Below, in pieces: positions 7,335-14,689 of a stretch of DNA of 14,856 nucleotides. The DNA comes from Ruminococcaceae bacterium UBA4958. GTDB lineage: Bacteria; Bacillota; Clostridia; Oscillospirales; Acutalibacteraceae. The stretch spans positions 8,744 to 23,599 of the forward strand of contig DHAI01000040.1 in assembly GCA_002397355.1 (NCBI GenBank), read 5' to 3'. How positions within the stretch are numbered: the stretch's first letter is position 1; each line of letters opens with the position of its first letter. Made by a program: the position numbers and the translations under genes. Under the pieces are notes generated by a model. That model was not told where the DNA came from. It did no database searches and was given only the letters and a program-made list of their open reading frames with translations.

Positions 7335-9092
7335 TCACGACGGCTCGAACTGGCTGTTGTACAGCATGGCGTAAAAGCCGCCCTTCGCGAGCAGCTCCTC
7401 GTGCCGGCCGCGCTCGATGATGCGCCCGTCGCGCATCACGAGGATCAGGTCCGCGTTGCGGATCGTGGAAAGCCTGTGTGCCACCACGAAGCTGGTCCTT
7501 CCGCGCATGAGCTTGTCGAAGGCCTTCTGGATGCAGGCCTCGGTGCGCGTGTCGATCGACGACGTGGCCTCGTCGAGAATGAGCATCGGCGGGACGGCGA
7601 GCATGACTCTCGCAATGCACAGGAGCTGCTTCTGGCCGGCCGAGAGGCCGTCTCCGTCTTCCCCGATCACGGTGTCGTACCCCCGCGGCAGGCGCTGGAT
7701 GAATCCGTGCGCGAAAGCTTCTTTGGCCGCGGCTTCCACTTCCTCCCCGGAGGCGTCCGGCTTTCCCATCGCGATGTTTTCCCGCACGGTGCCGTGCTTG
7801 AGCCAGGTGTCCTGCAGCACCATCCCGTAGGAGCCGCGCAGGCTGCTTCTCGTCACGCTCCGGATATCGTGCCCGTCCACGCGGATAGTGCCGGAGTCCA
7901 CGTCGTAGAACCGCATGAGCAGGTTGATGAGCGTGGTCTTGCCGCATCCGGTGGGCCCCACGATCGCAATGCGCCGGCCCGGCTCCGCTTCCAGGTCCAG
8001 CCCCTCGATGAGAGGTTTGTCCGGGCGGTAGGAAAAGCGGACGTTCCGGAGCGCGACGTTTCCCCGCACGTCTTTCAGCACCGCCGCACCGTCCGCGTCG
8101 GCGGGCTCCTCTTTTTCGTCGATGAGGTCGAACAGGCGCTGCGCGCAGGCCACCGAATTCTGCATCTCCGTCACGACGCCGGAGATTTCGTTGAACGGCT
8201 TCGCATACTGCGAGGCGTAGCTGAGGAACGCGGTGAGCTGCCCCACCGTGATCCCGCCGCCCAGGGCGGAAAGCGCGCCGGATATGCCAACGCCGGCGTA
8301 AACGAGGGCGTTGACGAAGCGCGTCGACGGGTTCGTGACGGACGAATAGAACACCGCCTTGAAGCTGGCCCTGCGCAGGTCCTCGTCGGCGGCGTTGAAT
8401 TTGCCGCACACCTTCTCCTGCATGTTGAAAGCCTCGACGCAGGACTGGCCGCCGACCATCTCCTCCACGATCGCCGTCATGGCGCCGCGCTTCACGGACT
8501 GGTCCCGGAAATGGACGTAGCTCTTTCTGGCGATGAATCCGGCCGCGAAGATGGACAGGGGCGTGATGCAGATCACGACCAGCGTGATGAAAGCGCTGAG
8601 CCGGAACATGAACGCGAGCGTCATCAGTATGGTCAGCACGCCGGTGAAAAGCTGCGCGAAGCCCATGAGCAGGCCTTCGGAGAACTGGTCCACGTCGGTG
8701 ATGACGCGGCTCACCACGTCCCCGTGGCTGTGCGAGTCGACGTAGCGCAGCGGGAGCTTCTGCAGCTTTGCGAAAGCCGCGACGCGCAGATCCCGCACGA
8801 TGCCGTAGGCCACGCGGTTCGTGAGGGCCGTCATGCACCACTGGAAAGCCGCGGTGCTTCCCAGAACGAGGCACATTTTCGTCAGGATTTCACCGAGAAC
8901 GGGGAAATTCACCTTCCCTTTTCCGAGGATGGCGTCCACCGCCTGCCCGGTGAGCACGGGGATCGTCAGGGTGGTCGTCACGACGGCCACGGCCAGCACG
9001 AGGCTCAGGATCAGCATCGGGGCGTACGGCTTCATCAGGCCGAGGATGCGCCGCACGGTTCCCCGGCGCGCGGAGCTTTTTGCTTTTTTCAT
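7335..9092 (-). CDS. Heterodimeric ABC exporter, subunit with the catalytic Walker B Glu
   Basis: This 585-residue half-transporter has a six-helix exporter membrane domain (residues about 20-320) fused to an ATPase domain. Motifs are Walker A GPTGCGKT (Lys385), signature LSAGQ instead of LSGGQ (Ser484-Gln487), Walker B LILDE with Glu508, and switch His539 in VAHRLST. The intact Glu and His with a changed signature are what is expected of one half of an asymmetric heterodimer of the BmrCD, LmrCD or TM287/288 kind. ATG 9092 is chosen over longer frames because AGGAGG (9103-9108) lies 10 bases upstream and the start overlaps the stop of the partner gene as ATGA. Substrate is unknown: drugs, lipids or peptides are possible. 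Confidence 0.92.
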   Translation of the reverse strand: MKKAKSSARRGTVRRILGLMKPYAPMLILSLVLAVAVVTTTLTIPVLTGQAVDAILGKGKVNFPVLGEILTKMCLVLGSTAAFQWCMTALTNRVAYGIVRDLRVAAFAKLQKLPLRYVDSHSHGDVVSRVITDVDQFSEGLLMGFAQLFTGVLTILMTLAFMFRLSAFITLVVICITPLSIFAAGFIARKSYVHFRDQSVKRGAMTAIVEEMVGGQSCVEAFNMQEKVCGKFNAADEDLRRASFKAVFYSSVTNPSTRFVNALVYAGVGISGALSALGGGITVGQLTAFLSYASQYAKPFNEISGVVTEMQNSVACAQRLFDLIDEKEEPADADGAAVLKDVRGNVALRNVRFSYRPDKPLIEGLDLEAEPGRRIAIVGPTGCGKTTLINLLMRFYDVDSGTIRVDGHDIRSVTRSSLRGSYGMVLQDTWLKHGTVRENIAMGKPDASGEEVEAAAKEAFAHGFIQRLPRGYDTVIGEDGDGLSAGQKQLLCIARVMLAVPPMLILDEATSSIDTRTEACIQKAFDKLMRGRTSFVVAHRLSTIRNADLILVMRDGRIIERGRHEELLAKGGFYAMLYNSQFEPS

Positions 9093-10816
9093 GCCCCGAG
9101 CGCCTCCTTTTCCGATAGTTGCGACAGGCAGATCTCCCGGTAAAGCCCGCAGCTTTTCAAAAGCTCCGCGTGGCTGCCGCACCCCGCCATGCGGCCGTCG
9201 TCAAGCACGAGGATGCGGTCGGCGTTCCGGATCGTGGCGACCCTCTGCGAGATGAGAAAGACGGTGGTTCCGGCGCAGTCGCTCCGGATGGCTTTGCGCA
9301 GGGCCGCGTCGGTCGCGAAGTCCAGGGCGGAGGAGGAGTCGTCGAGAATCAGGATCCGCGGTTTTCCGGCGAGAGTGCGCGCGATGGAAAGCCTCTGCTT
9401 CTGGCCGCCGGAAAAGTTTTTGCCGCTCTGCTCCACGGCCGAGCCGAGCCCCTTTTCCTTGGAGGCGATCACGTCCGCCGCCTGCGCCGTGCGCGCGGCC
9501 TGCGTCAGCTCGCCGTCCCCGGCCGTTCCGTCCCCCCAGCGGAGGTTGTCCCCGATCGTGCCGGAGAACAGGCGGGCGTTCTGTTCCACGATGCCGACGA
9601 GCTTCCGCAGCGATCTCACGGTATATTCCCTGACGTTTCTCCCGCCTATGACGACCTCGCCCCGCCCGGCGTCGTAAAACCGCGGGATCAGGTTGGCTAT
9701 GGTGGTCTTGCCGGAGCCGGTGCCGCCGATGATGCCGACGGTCTCGCCGGGCGCCGCACGGAAGCTGATGTCGCTGACCGATTCGGACGCGGCGCCCGGG
9801 TACGCGAAGCCGACGTTCCGGAATTCCACCGAGGGTTCCGCCTCCGTGGCGTCCAGCGTGCCGTCCTCCATGGAGTTTTGGATCGCGAACACCTCGTTGA
9901 TGCGCTTCGCGCACGCCGAAGCCTTGGCGAGCAGGATGATGAGGTTCGCGAGCTTGATCAGCTCGACCAGGATCTGGGAGATATAATTGACCAGGGCGAC
10001 CACCTGCCCCTGCGTCAGGTCGCCCGCGTCTACATGGACGGCGCCCGTCCGCAGGACGGCGGCCAGGCCCAGGTTGACGGCCGCGTAGGTCAGCGGATTC
10101 ATGAGCGCGGATATCCTGCCCACCCTGACCTGCTCCCCCGCCAGGTCCTCGGCCGCCGAGCGGTAAGCCGCTTTTTCCGGTTCCTCCCTGCGGAAGGCGC
10201 GGATCACCCGCACGCCCTCCAGGTTTTCGGAGGTCTTCAAAAGCAGCCCGTCCAGCTTTTTCTGGACGGATCTGTACAGTTTGACGGTGCTTCGCATGAT
10301 GAAAAACACGATCACGAACAGCGCGCAGATCACGCCGGTGAAAAGGAGGCCCTCGTCTCCCTTGATCCGGTACGCCATCAGCATGGCGCCGAACACGATG
10401 AAAGGGGAGCGCAGGACGAGGCGGAAAAACATGTTGACCCCGTTCTGGATCTGGTTGGAGTCGCTGGTCATCCGGGTGACGAGGGTGGCCTGCCCGATCC
10501 CGTCCGTTTCGGCGCGGGAAAGCCCCATGATATGGCGGAACAGGTCGTCGCGCAGCGCGGTTCCGAATCCGGCCGCGGCCTTTGAGGAATAGTACTGCGC
10601 GGTGACGGCGCTGCACAGCCCGACGAGCCCCATGGCGACGAGCAGCGCGCCGCGGCCGTAAATGTAGCCGCGGTCGTTTCCGGCGATGCCCCTGTCGATG
10701 ATGTCGGCCACGACGAGCGGGACCAGAAGCTCGAACGCGGCTTCCAGAAGCTTGAAAATGGGGGAGAGCACGGATTCTTTGAGATAGCCCTTCAGATACC
10801 TTGACAGTTTCAGCAT
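9089..10816 (-). CDS. Heterodimeric ABC exporter, subunit with the degenerate ATP site
   Basis: This 575-residue half-transporter (membrane domain about 1-310, then ATPase) is encoded just before its partner and overlaps it by four bases. It has Walker A GGTGSGKT (Lys370) and a normal signature FSGGQ (Ser469-Gln472). The catalytic Glu after Walker B is Asp493 (LILDDSSSALD) and the switch His is Gln524 (ISQRVATI). Its own ATP site should therefore hydrolyse poorly, while its intact signature completes the active site of the partner. The start ATG 10816 follows GGGAGA (10824-10829) at 7-8 bases. The protein begins MLKLSRYLKGYLKES, the usual start in this family. A separate promoter in the 167-base gap upstream is possible but weak. 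Confidence 0.92.
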   Translation of the reverse strand: MLKLSRYLKGYLKESVLSPIFKLLEAAFELLVPLVVADIIDRGIAGNDRGYIYGRGALLVAMGLVGLCSAVTAQYYSSKAAAGFGTALRDDLFRHIMGLSRAETDGIGQATLVTRMTSDSNQIQNGVNMFFRLVLRSPFIVFGAMLMAYRIKGDEGLLFTGVICALFVIVFFIMRSTVKLYRSVQKKLDGLLLKTSENLEGVRVIRAFRREEPEKAAYRSAAEDLAGEQVRVGRISALMNPLTYAAVNLGLAAVLRTGAVHVDAGDLTQGQVVALVNYISQILVELIKLANLIILLAKASACAKRINEVFAIQNSMEDGTLDATEAEPSVEFRNVGFAYPGAASESVSDISFRAAPGETVGIIGGTGSGKTTIANLIPRFYDAGRGEVVIGGRNVREYTVRSLRKLVGIVEQNARLFSGTIGDNLRWGDGTAGDGELTQAARTAQAADVIASKEKGLGSAVEQSGKNFSGGQKQRLSIARTLAGKPRILILDDSSSALDFATDAALRKAIRSDCAGTTVFLISQRVATIRNADRILVLDDGRMAGCGSHAELLKSCGLYREICLSQLSEKEALGA

Positions 10817-10983
10817 ATGCGTTTCTCCCGCCGTTCAGAAATACGGCGGCCCCTTTCACAAATGGCGCCCGGCCCTGCCGGCGCGGTATTATTATGGACC
10901 GGCGGGGCCGTTCTTAATAAGGGAAAGCGCTTTTTCGGCCGTCCGCTCGGAACAGACGGTTCCCACCGGCCCCGCGGGAACGG
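10817..10983. other. Gap between MFS gene and exporter genes, with a cre-like palindrome
   Basis: The gap holds a perfect palindrome AAAGCGCTTT (10924-10933). The 14 bases 10922-10935 match 11 positions of the CcpA cre pattern TGWAANCGNTNWCA. An AT-rich patch follows in the minus direction (TTATTAAG, then CATAATAAT about 18 bases on) and may contain a poor promoter for the exporter. Hairpins near 10945-10983 lack a T-run, so read-through from the MFS gene into the exporter remains possible. Confidence 0.35.
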
Positions 10984-12144
10984 TTACGCCCGCGCGCCGC
11001 TTTTCCGTTTGCAGAGCAGAAACAGCAGGACCGCGCAGGCCGCCATGGAAAGCGGCATGATCCAGAAGCTGGTGTGGAACCCCGCCAGGTCCACCAGGCG
11101 GCCGAAGCCCGCGTTGAAGCCGATATCGGCCAGGGACGCGACGCTGAGCAGCGTCCCGCATACGCCGGAGGAGACCTCCGCCGGCCAGAGCAGCGATACG
11201 CTGAACACGAGCGTGGGGTACAGGATCGAGAAAAAGACGCCGCTTGCCGCCAGCAGCCACAGGCCGCCCGCGCCCAGCAGGACGCCGGCGGCGTACAGGA
11301 CCGCGGCCGCCGCCGAAAAGAGCTTCATGCAGCGGAAGACGCCGAGCCGGTCCGTCAGCGGGCTGAACAGGAACCTCCCGCCCATGACGCAGGCGAAAAA
11401 CGCCGCCGTATAGCCCGCCGCGGTTCCCTGCGGCAGGGAAAACTCGGACATCGCGTAGCTGACCAGCCAGTTCATCACGCCGTGCTCCGCGATGAAGTAA
11501 AAACCGAAGATCAGCAGCATGGCCAGAAAAGTGCGGTTTACCCGGACTTTGACGGGCGGGACGCGCTTTACTGCGGCGGACTTCTGCGGAAAGCGGCAGA
11601 AAAGGATCACCCCCATTGCGGCGACCCCCAGGCAAAGCAGGAGAACGTTGACCGCGCGCCAGGCGCCGAACCCGGTGACGCGGCTCCCCGCAATGCCCTG
11701 GCTGCTCACGGTGCCGATGCCCTGCACGAAAAACAGCACGTTCACCAGCGTGGCGGGCGACGACGCGAACAGGAGCGGGGTGGTGAGGGTGACGGCGGTG
11801 CCCAGAAGCGTGGACGCCCCCAGGGCGAAAAACATTCCCGCCAGCAGGCAGGGGTAGCTGTCCGTCAGCGCGAAAAGGCAGACCGCGGCCGCCCATACCA
11901 GCCCGCAAAGGAGGACGGCCGGTTTGCGCGGGGCGCGGTCCAGCACTTTTCCGCCGAAGAACAGGAAGACGAAATTGCCCGCGTAGCTTGCGGTGACGAC
12001 CATGGAAACCTGCGACATGCTCAGCGCGAAATGGGCCTTGAAAACGGGCGCGAGCACGCCGCGCAGCGCATCGCTGGCGCCCAGCACGGCCATCAGGACC
12101 GCGAACGCGGCGTAAAGGATCTTGGAGTTTCTGCTTTTCGTCAT
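10984..12144 (-). CDS. Major facilitator superfamily transporter, probably sugar or glycoside
   Basis: This 386-residue protein has about twelve hydrophobic helices and the MFS loop after helix 2 (FFGGKVLDRAPRKP), repeated in weaker form between helices 8 and 9 (LFSPLTDRLGVFR). The N-terminal region GASDALRGVLAPVFKAHF resembles the fucose-permease-like branch, but that is a family impression only. ATG 12144 (MTKSRNSKIL) is chosen over an in-frame TTG at 12201, whose extra 19 residues look unlike protein and lack a well-placed ribosome site. The gene has no strong site of its own and overlaps the stop of a 24-codon upstream ORF as ATGA. It follows the rhamnosidase, so import of a rhamnoside or movement of a product is a reasonable guess. 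Confidence 0.85.
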   Translation of the reverse strand: MTKSRNSKILYAAFAVLMAVLGASDALRGVLAPVFKAHFALSMSQVSMVVTASYAGNFVFLFFGGKVLDRAPRKPAVLLCGLVWAAAVCLFALTDSYPCLLAGMFFALGASTLLGTAVTLTTPLLFASSPATLVNVLFFVQGIGTVSSQGIAGSRVTGFGAWRAVNVLLLCLGVAAMGVILFCRFPQKSAAVKRVPPVKVRVNRTFLAMLLIFGFYFIAEHGVMNWLVSYAMSEFSLPQGTAAGYTAAFFACVMGGRFLFSPLTDRLGVFRCMKLFSAAAAVLYAAGVLLGAGGLWLLAASGVFFSILYPTLVFSVSLLWPAEVSSGVCGTLLSVASLADIGFNAGFGRLVDLAGFHTSFWIMPLSMAACAVLLFLLCKRKSGARA

Positions 12145-12215
12145 GGTTCGGGCAGCGGCCTTTCCCGCCCGGGCCTGCCGCGCCGGGCAAAACGGGCGCA
12201 ATCGTTCAGAATCAT
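12141..12215 (-). CDS. 24-codon leader-like ORF coupled to the MFS transporter gene
   Basis: ATG 12215 opens a frame reading MILNDCARFARRGRPGRERPLPEP. The AGGAGG at 12225-12230 lies 9 bases upstream, the best ribosome site in the region. Its TGA overlaps the MFS ATG in an ATGA arrangement, and the MFS gene has no good site of its own. The short protein is rich in Arg (6) and Pro (4) and matches no family I know. It may be a non-functional peptide that loads ribosomes for the MFS gene, or an attenuating leader. It could instead be chance, or the remains of a longer MFS N-terminus broken by a frameshift. Confidence 0.45.
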   Translation of the reverse strand: MILNDCARFARRGRPGRERPLPEP

Positions 12216-12224
12216 TCGGTTATT

Positions 12225-12230
12225 CCTCCT
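12225..12230 (-). promoter_or_regulatory. Strong ribosome binding site between rhamnosidase and MFS genes
   Basis: AGGAGG on the minus strand lies 28 bases after the rhamnosidase stop and 9 bases before ATG 12215. It is too far from the MFS ATG at 12144 (about 80 bases) or the TTG at 12201 (23 bases) to serve them directly. Confidence 0.7.
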
Positions 12231-12257
12231 CGTCTGGATGCGGCGGCCTCCCGGCCG

Positions 12258-14363
12258 CTACCGTTCTACGGTCGTGGTGCCCGCGCGCAGCGGAATCCTC
12301 CTGCCGCCGAGCGCCAGCGTCGCGTCGCGCGGAACGGTTACGGTGATCCGCGTCCTGTCCCAGAAAACGGTGATCCCGCCGTGGGAGGCGCGCACCCAGT
12401 CGAGCTCTTTCAGGAAGACCGGCGCGATGACGAGCTCCTTCTCGTCGCAGCGGATGCCGGCCAGCGAACGGTAGAACCACAGGTCCACCTCGCTGAACAT
12501 ATGGTGGTTCAGCGAGTTTTTCATCTCCCAGTCCTCGCAGAGCGTGGTCATCCCGTGGTTGATCCAGTCCGCGTAGCTCGGGTAGGTCGGGTTCGTGACC
12601 ATCTTGTAGAGCACCTCGCCGTATCCGCGGTCCGAAAGCGCCCGGAAGATATATTTGGTCCCGAGGATGCCGCAGTCGATGTGATACCCGTTTTGCTCCA
12701 CGAGCTCCGCGAGCCGCCTGGCCGCGGCGGGCTCCTCCTCCGGCTCGAGCAGCCCCTGCGTCAGCGCGCAGGCCAGCGAGGTCTGCCCTTCCGGAACGGG
12801 AAGGCCGTTCCGCACGAATTTTGCGCGGAAAGCCCCGCGCACGCGCTCCGCGAGCCTGCGGTACGGCTCTGCGTCTTTGCCGACGGCTTCCGCCCCTTCC
12901 GCCATCGCCCTCGCGTCGGCGTAATAATAGGCCGTGTCGGTGATCGCGGTGGGACAAACGGCGGTTTTTTCCGGCGCGCACCAGTCGCCGAGGCCGAAGT
13001 CCACGATGCCGTCCTCCTCCATCGTGCCGAGGAACGAAAGGTAGCGCTCCATGCAGTCCCACATGCCGCGCAGGAGCCTGTCGTTCTTCTCGTACCGCCA
13101 GACGTAGAGAGGGATCAGGATCAGCGCGCTGTCCCAGGCGGGGCCGCTGCCCCAGTTGAAACCCCAGCCGCCGGTCGGCACGATGCCGGGCACCGCGCCG
13201 TTCGGCCTCTGCACGTCGCGGAAGTCGCCGAGCCATTTTTCATACGCGGCCGTCATATCGAAGTTCATCAGCGCCTGCTCGCTGGAAAGCAGCGCGTCGC
13301 CGGTCCAGCCGTTCTGCTCGCGGTGCGGGCAGTCGGTGGGCACGCTGTGGAAATTCGTCAGCGTCGACCAGCGGCTGGCCGAATGGATGCGGTTCAGCAT
13401 CCCGTCGCTGCAGGAAAACTCCCCCGCGGAGGCAAGGTCGGTGTGCACCACGCGGGCGGCGATCTCAAAATCGTCCGGCGCGCCGGTCACCTCCACATAG
13501 CGGAACCCGTGGTAGCAGAAATGCGGTTCCCATTCTTCCCAGCCGCTTCCGGCGCAGATGTACTCGTCGCAGTGGGAAAGCTCATAGCTGCGGTTGAAGC
13601 TGTCGATCCTCTCCGTGTCCAGCTTTCCCTCGGGCGTGATGCGCTCGGAATAGCGAAGCGAAACCTTCCGCCCGGCTTCCCCCCTGACGCGGATCTTCGC
13701 CCATCCGCTCAGGTTCTGATTCGTGTCGTAGACGCGGGGGAAGATCTCCTTCATCGGCAGCGTCTCCACCACGCGGATGGGGGGGAGCGCGGCCTCCTTC
13801 AGAATGCCGCCGGGGCCGCGGCAGACGAACGCGGCCGGCCACGCGCCGTCGTCGAAGCCCGGCCGGTCGAAGCCCGTCTGCTCAAGGCGCGCGTCGTACC
13901 GTTCCCCGCAGCGGACGTGGTTGAACACGGCGGGGCCGCCGAAGCTTTTCCAGTGGGAATCGGAGACCACCGTGACGGTTTCTCCCGTTTCGAGCGTGAC
14001 GGACAGGGAAAAAATCAGTTTGGGGTGGTGCCGCCAGGGCGCTTTCTCAAAGTCCCACGTCTCGGAGATGTCGTTGTACCATCCGTTCCCGAGCATGACG
14101 CCGGCGGCGTTGCGGCCCTCGCGCAGCAGGCCGGTCACGTCGTAGGTGCAGTAGAGCACCGTCGCGTCGAACCGGGTGAGCGGCGTCGTCAGCACGTCGC
14201 CGGTCACGGGGGCGCCGTTCAAAGTCGTCACGCCGTAGCCCAGCCCGCAGACGGAGAGCTCCGCGCGGCGCGGTTTGCCGGGGAGCGTGAATTCCTTCCG
14301 AAACAGGGGGGAGGCGTTCTTGGTGTCGGCGGCGGCGATCCACCTTGCCCTTGGATCCATCAT
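12258..14363 (-). CDS. GH78 alpha-L-rhamnosidase
   Basis: This 701-residue enzyme should remove terminal alpha-L-rhamnose from glycosides or polysaccharides by an inverting mechanism. The N-terminal beta-domain (about residues 15-110) shows FRKEFTLPGKPRRAELSV, the LNG...GDVL pattern, YCTYDVTGLL and LGNGWY. A second beta-domain carries VYDTNQNLSGWAKI. The (alpha/alpha)6 catalytic domain has TDCPHREQNGWTGDA, where Asp344, Glu349 and Asp356 match the spacing of Asp567, Glu572 and Asp579 of Bacillus RhaB. Glu625 in the NHHMFSEVDLWFYR segment is the likely counterpart of its Glu841. No signal peptide is visible, so it is probably cytoplasmic. ATG 14363 follows AGAAGG at 9 bases; a second ATG at 14360 is equally possible. 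The longer frame upstream is rejected because its residues are not family-like and lie past the promoter. The MFS gene follows 114 bases later. Confidence 0.93.
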   Translation of the reverse strand: MMDPRARWIAAADTKNASPLFRKEFTLPGKPRRAELSVCGLGYGVTTLNGAPVTGDVLTTPLTRFDATVLYCTYDVTGLLREGRNAAGVMLGNGWYNDISETWDFEKAPWRHHPKLIFSLSVTLETGETVTVVSDSHWKSFGGPAVFNHVRCGERYDARLEQTGFDRPGFDDGAWPAAFVCRGPGGILKEAALPPIRVVETLPMKEIFPRVYDTNQNLSGWAKIRVRGEAGRKVSLRYSERITPEGKLDTERIDSFNRSYELSHCDEYICAGSGWEEWEPHFCYHGFRYVEVTGAPDDFEIAARVVHTDLASAGEFSCSDGMLNRIHSASRWSTLTNFHSVPTDCPHREQNGWTGDALLSSEQALMNFDMTAAYEKWLGDFRDVQRPNGAVPGIVPTGGWGFNWGSGPAWDSALILIPLYVWRYEKNDRLLRGMWDCMERYLSFLGTMEEDGIVDFGLGDWCAPEKTAVCPTAITDTAYYYADARAMAEGAEAVGKDAEPYRRLAERVRGAFRAKFVRNGLPVPEGQTSLACALTQGLLEPEEEPAAARRLAELVEQNGYHIDCGILGTKYIFRALSDRGYGEVLYKMVTNPTYPSYADWINHGMTTLCEDWEMKNSLNHHMFSEVDLWFYRSLAGIRCDEKELVIAPVFLKELDWVRASHGGITVFWDRTRITVTVPRDATLALGGRRIPLRAGTTTVER

Positions 14364-14467
14364 GATTGAAATCCTTCTTTCCAGTGATATTCGGCGGTGC
14401 GGGTTCCCGGGGGTTGCCGGGCCCGGGGCCCGCATCCTTTTCCGTGCGTTTTGGTTGCATCGCACCT

Positions 14468-14496
14468 ATCATACCGTACCGGGCCGCAAGAAACAA
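14468..14496 (-). promoter_or_regulatory. Sigma-A-type promoter for the rhamnosidase operon
   Basis: On the minus strand TTGTTT (14491-14496) and TATGAT (14468-14473) are separated by exactly 17 bases. Transcription would start near 14461, giving a leader of about 98 bases before ATG 14363. Confidence 0.65.
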
Positions 14497-14527
14497 GACA
14501 AAAATCGATATTCCGCGCGGCAAAACG

Positions 14528-14560
14528 GCGGCGGAAAAATATTTTCCATTTTTCCGCCGC
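14528..14560. repeat. Perfect 12-13 bp inverted repeat, possible operator or leader hairpin
   Basis: GCGGCGGAAAAA (14528-14539) and TTTTTCCGCCGC (14549-14560) are perfect inverted copies; a T-A pair at 14540/14548 makes 13 bp with a 7-base loop. It lies about 32 bases upstream of the rhamnosidase -35 box and about 130 bases upstream of the isomerase-like gene. No T-run follows on either side, so it is not a typical terminator. Confidence 0.6.
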
Positions 14561-14689
14561 AAGGCGGGATTTTATGGTAAACTTGATGGGAAATCCGGCC
14601 GCGGCGCTTTCCCTGCCGGGGAAGGAAGACGAATCGCCGGCGAAAGGGGAAAAGGCGAAAGCCGGAAATTTTTGAAGGAGGATGCGGAC

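Larger units (their letters stand above)
14364..14689. other. Divergent intergenic control region, no gene
   Basis: This 326-base gap separates the rhamnosidase (minus) from the isomerase-like gene (plus). It contains the rhamnosidase promoter (14468-14496) and a 13-bp inverted repeat (14527-14561 region). No strong plus-strand promoter was found; the AT-rich patch near 14569-14583 (TTTTATGGTAAACT) is the best place for one but has no good -35 box. A shared regulator for both genes is likely from the layout. Confidence 0.65.

Noticed and set aside
7086..9143. Very long open frame on the plus strand opposite the exporter gene
   Set aside because: It is the antisense shadow of a clear ABC exporter gene in GC-rich DNA; its translation is rich in His, Arg and Asp without any domain.
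9201..10859. Long second minus-strand frame over the exporter gene
   Set aside because: It is a frame-shifted reading of the exporter coding sequence and is dominated by Arg, Gly and Pro.
10940..10983. Hairpins after the MFS stop as a terminator
   Set aside because: Two short stems can form, but neither is followed by a T-run in the direction of transcription.
12381..14369. Long plus-strand open frame opposite the rhamnosidase
   Set aside because: The minus strand encodes a full GH78 enzyme with catalytic motifs; the plus-strand product has low-complexity composition and no ribosome site.
14364..14465. N-terminal extension of the rhamnosidase up to 14465
   Set aside because: The extra 34 residues are Arg/Pro-rich, have no family match, and the first start lies at the predicted transcription start; ATG 14363 has a ribosome site at the right distance.
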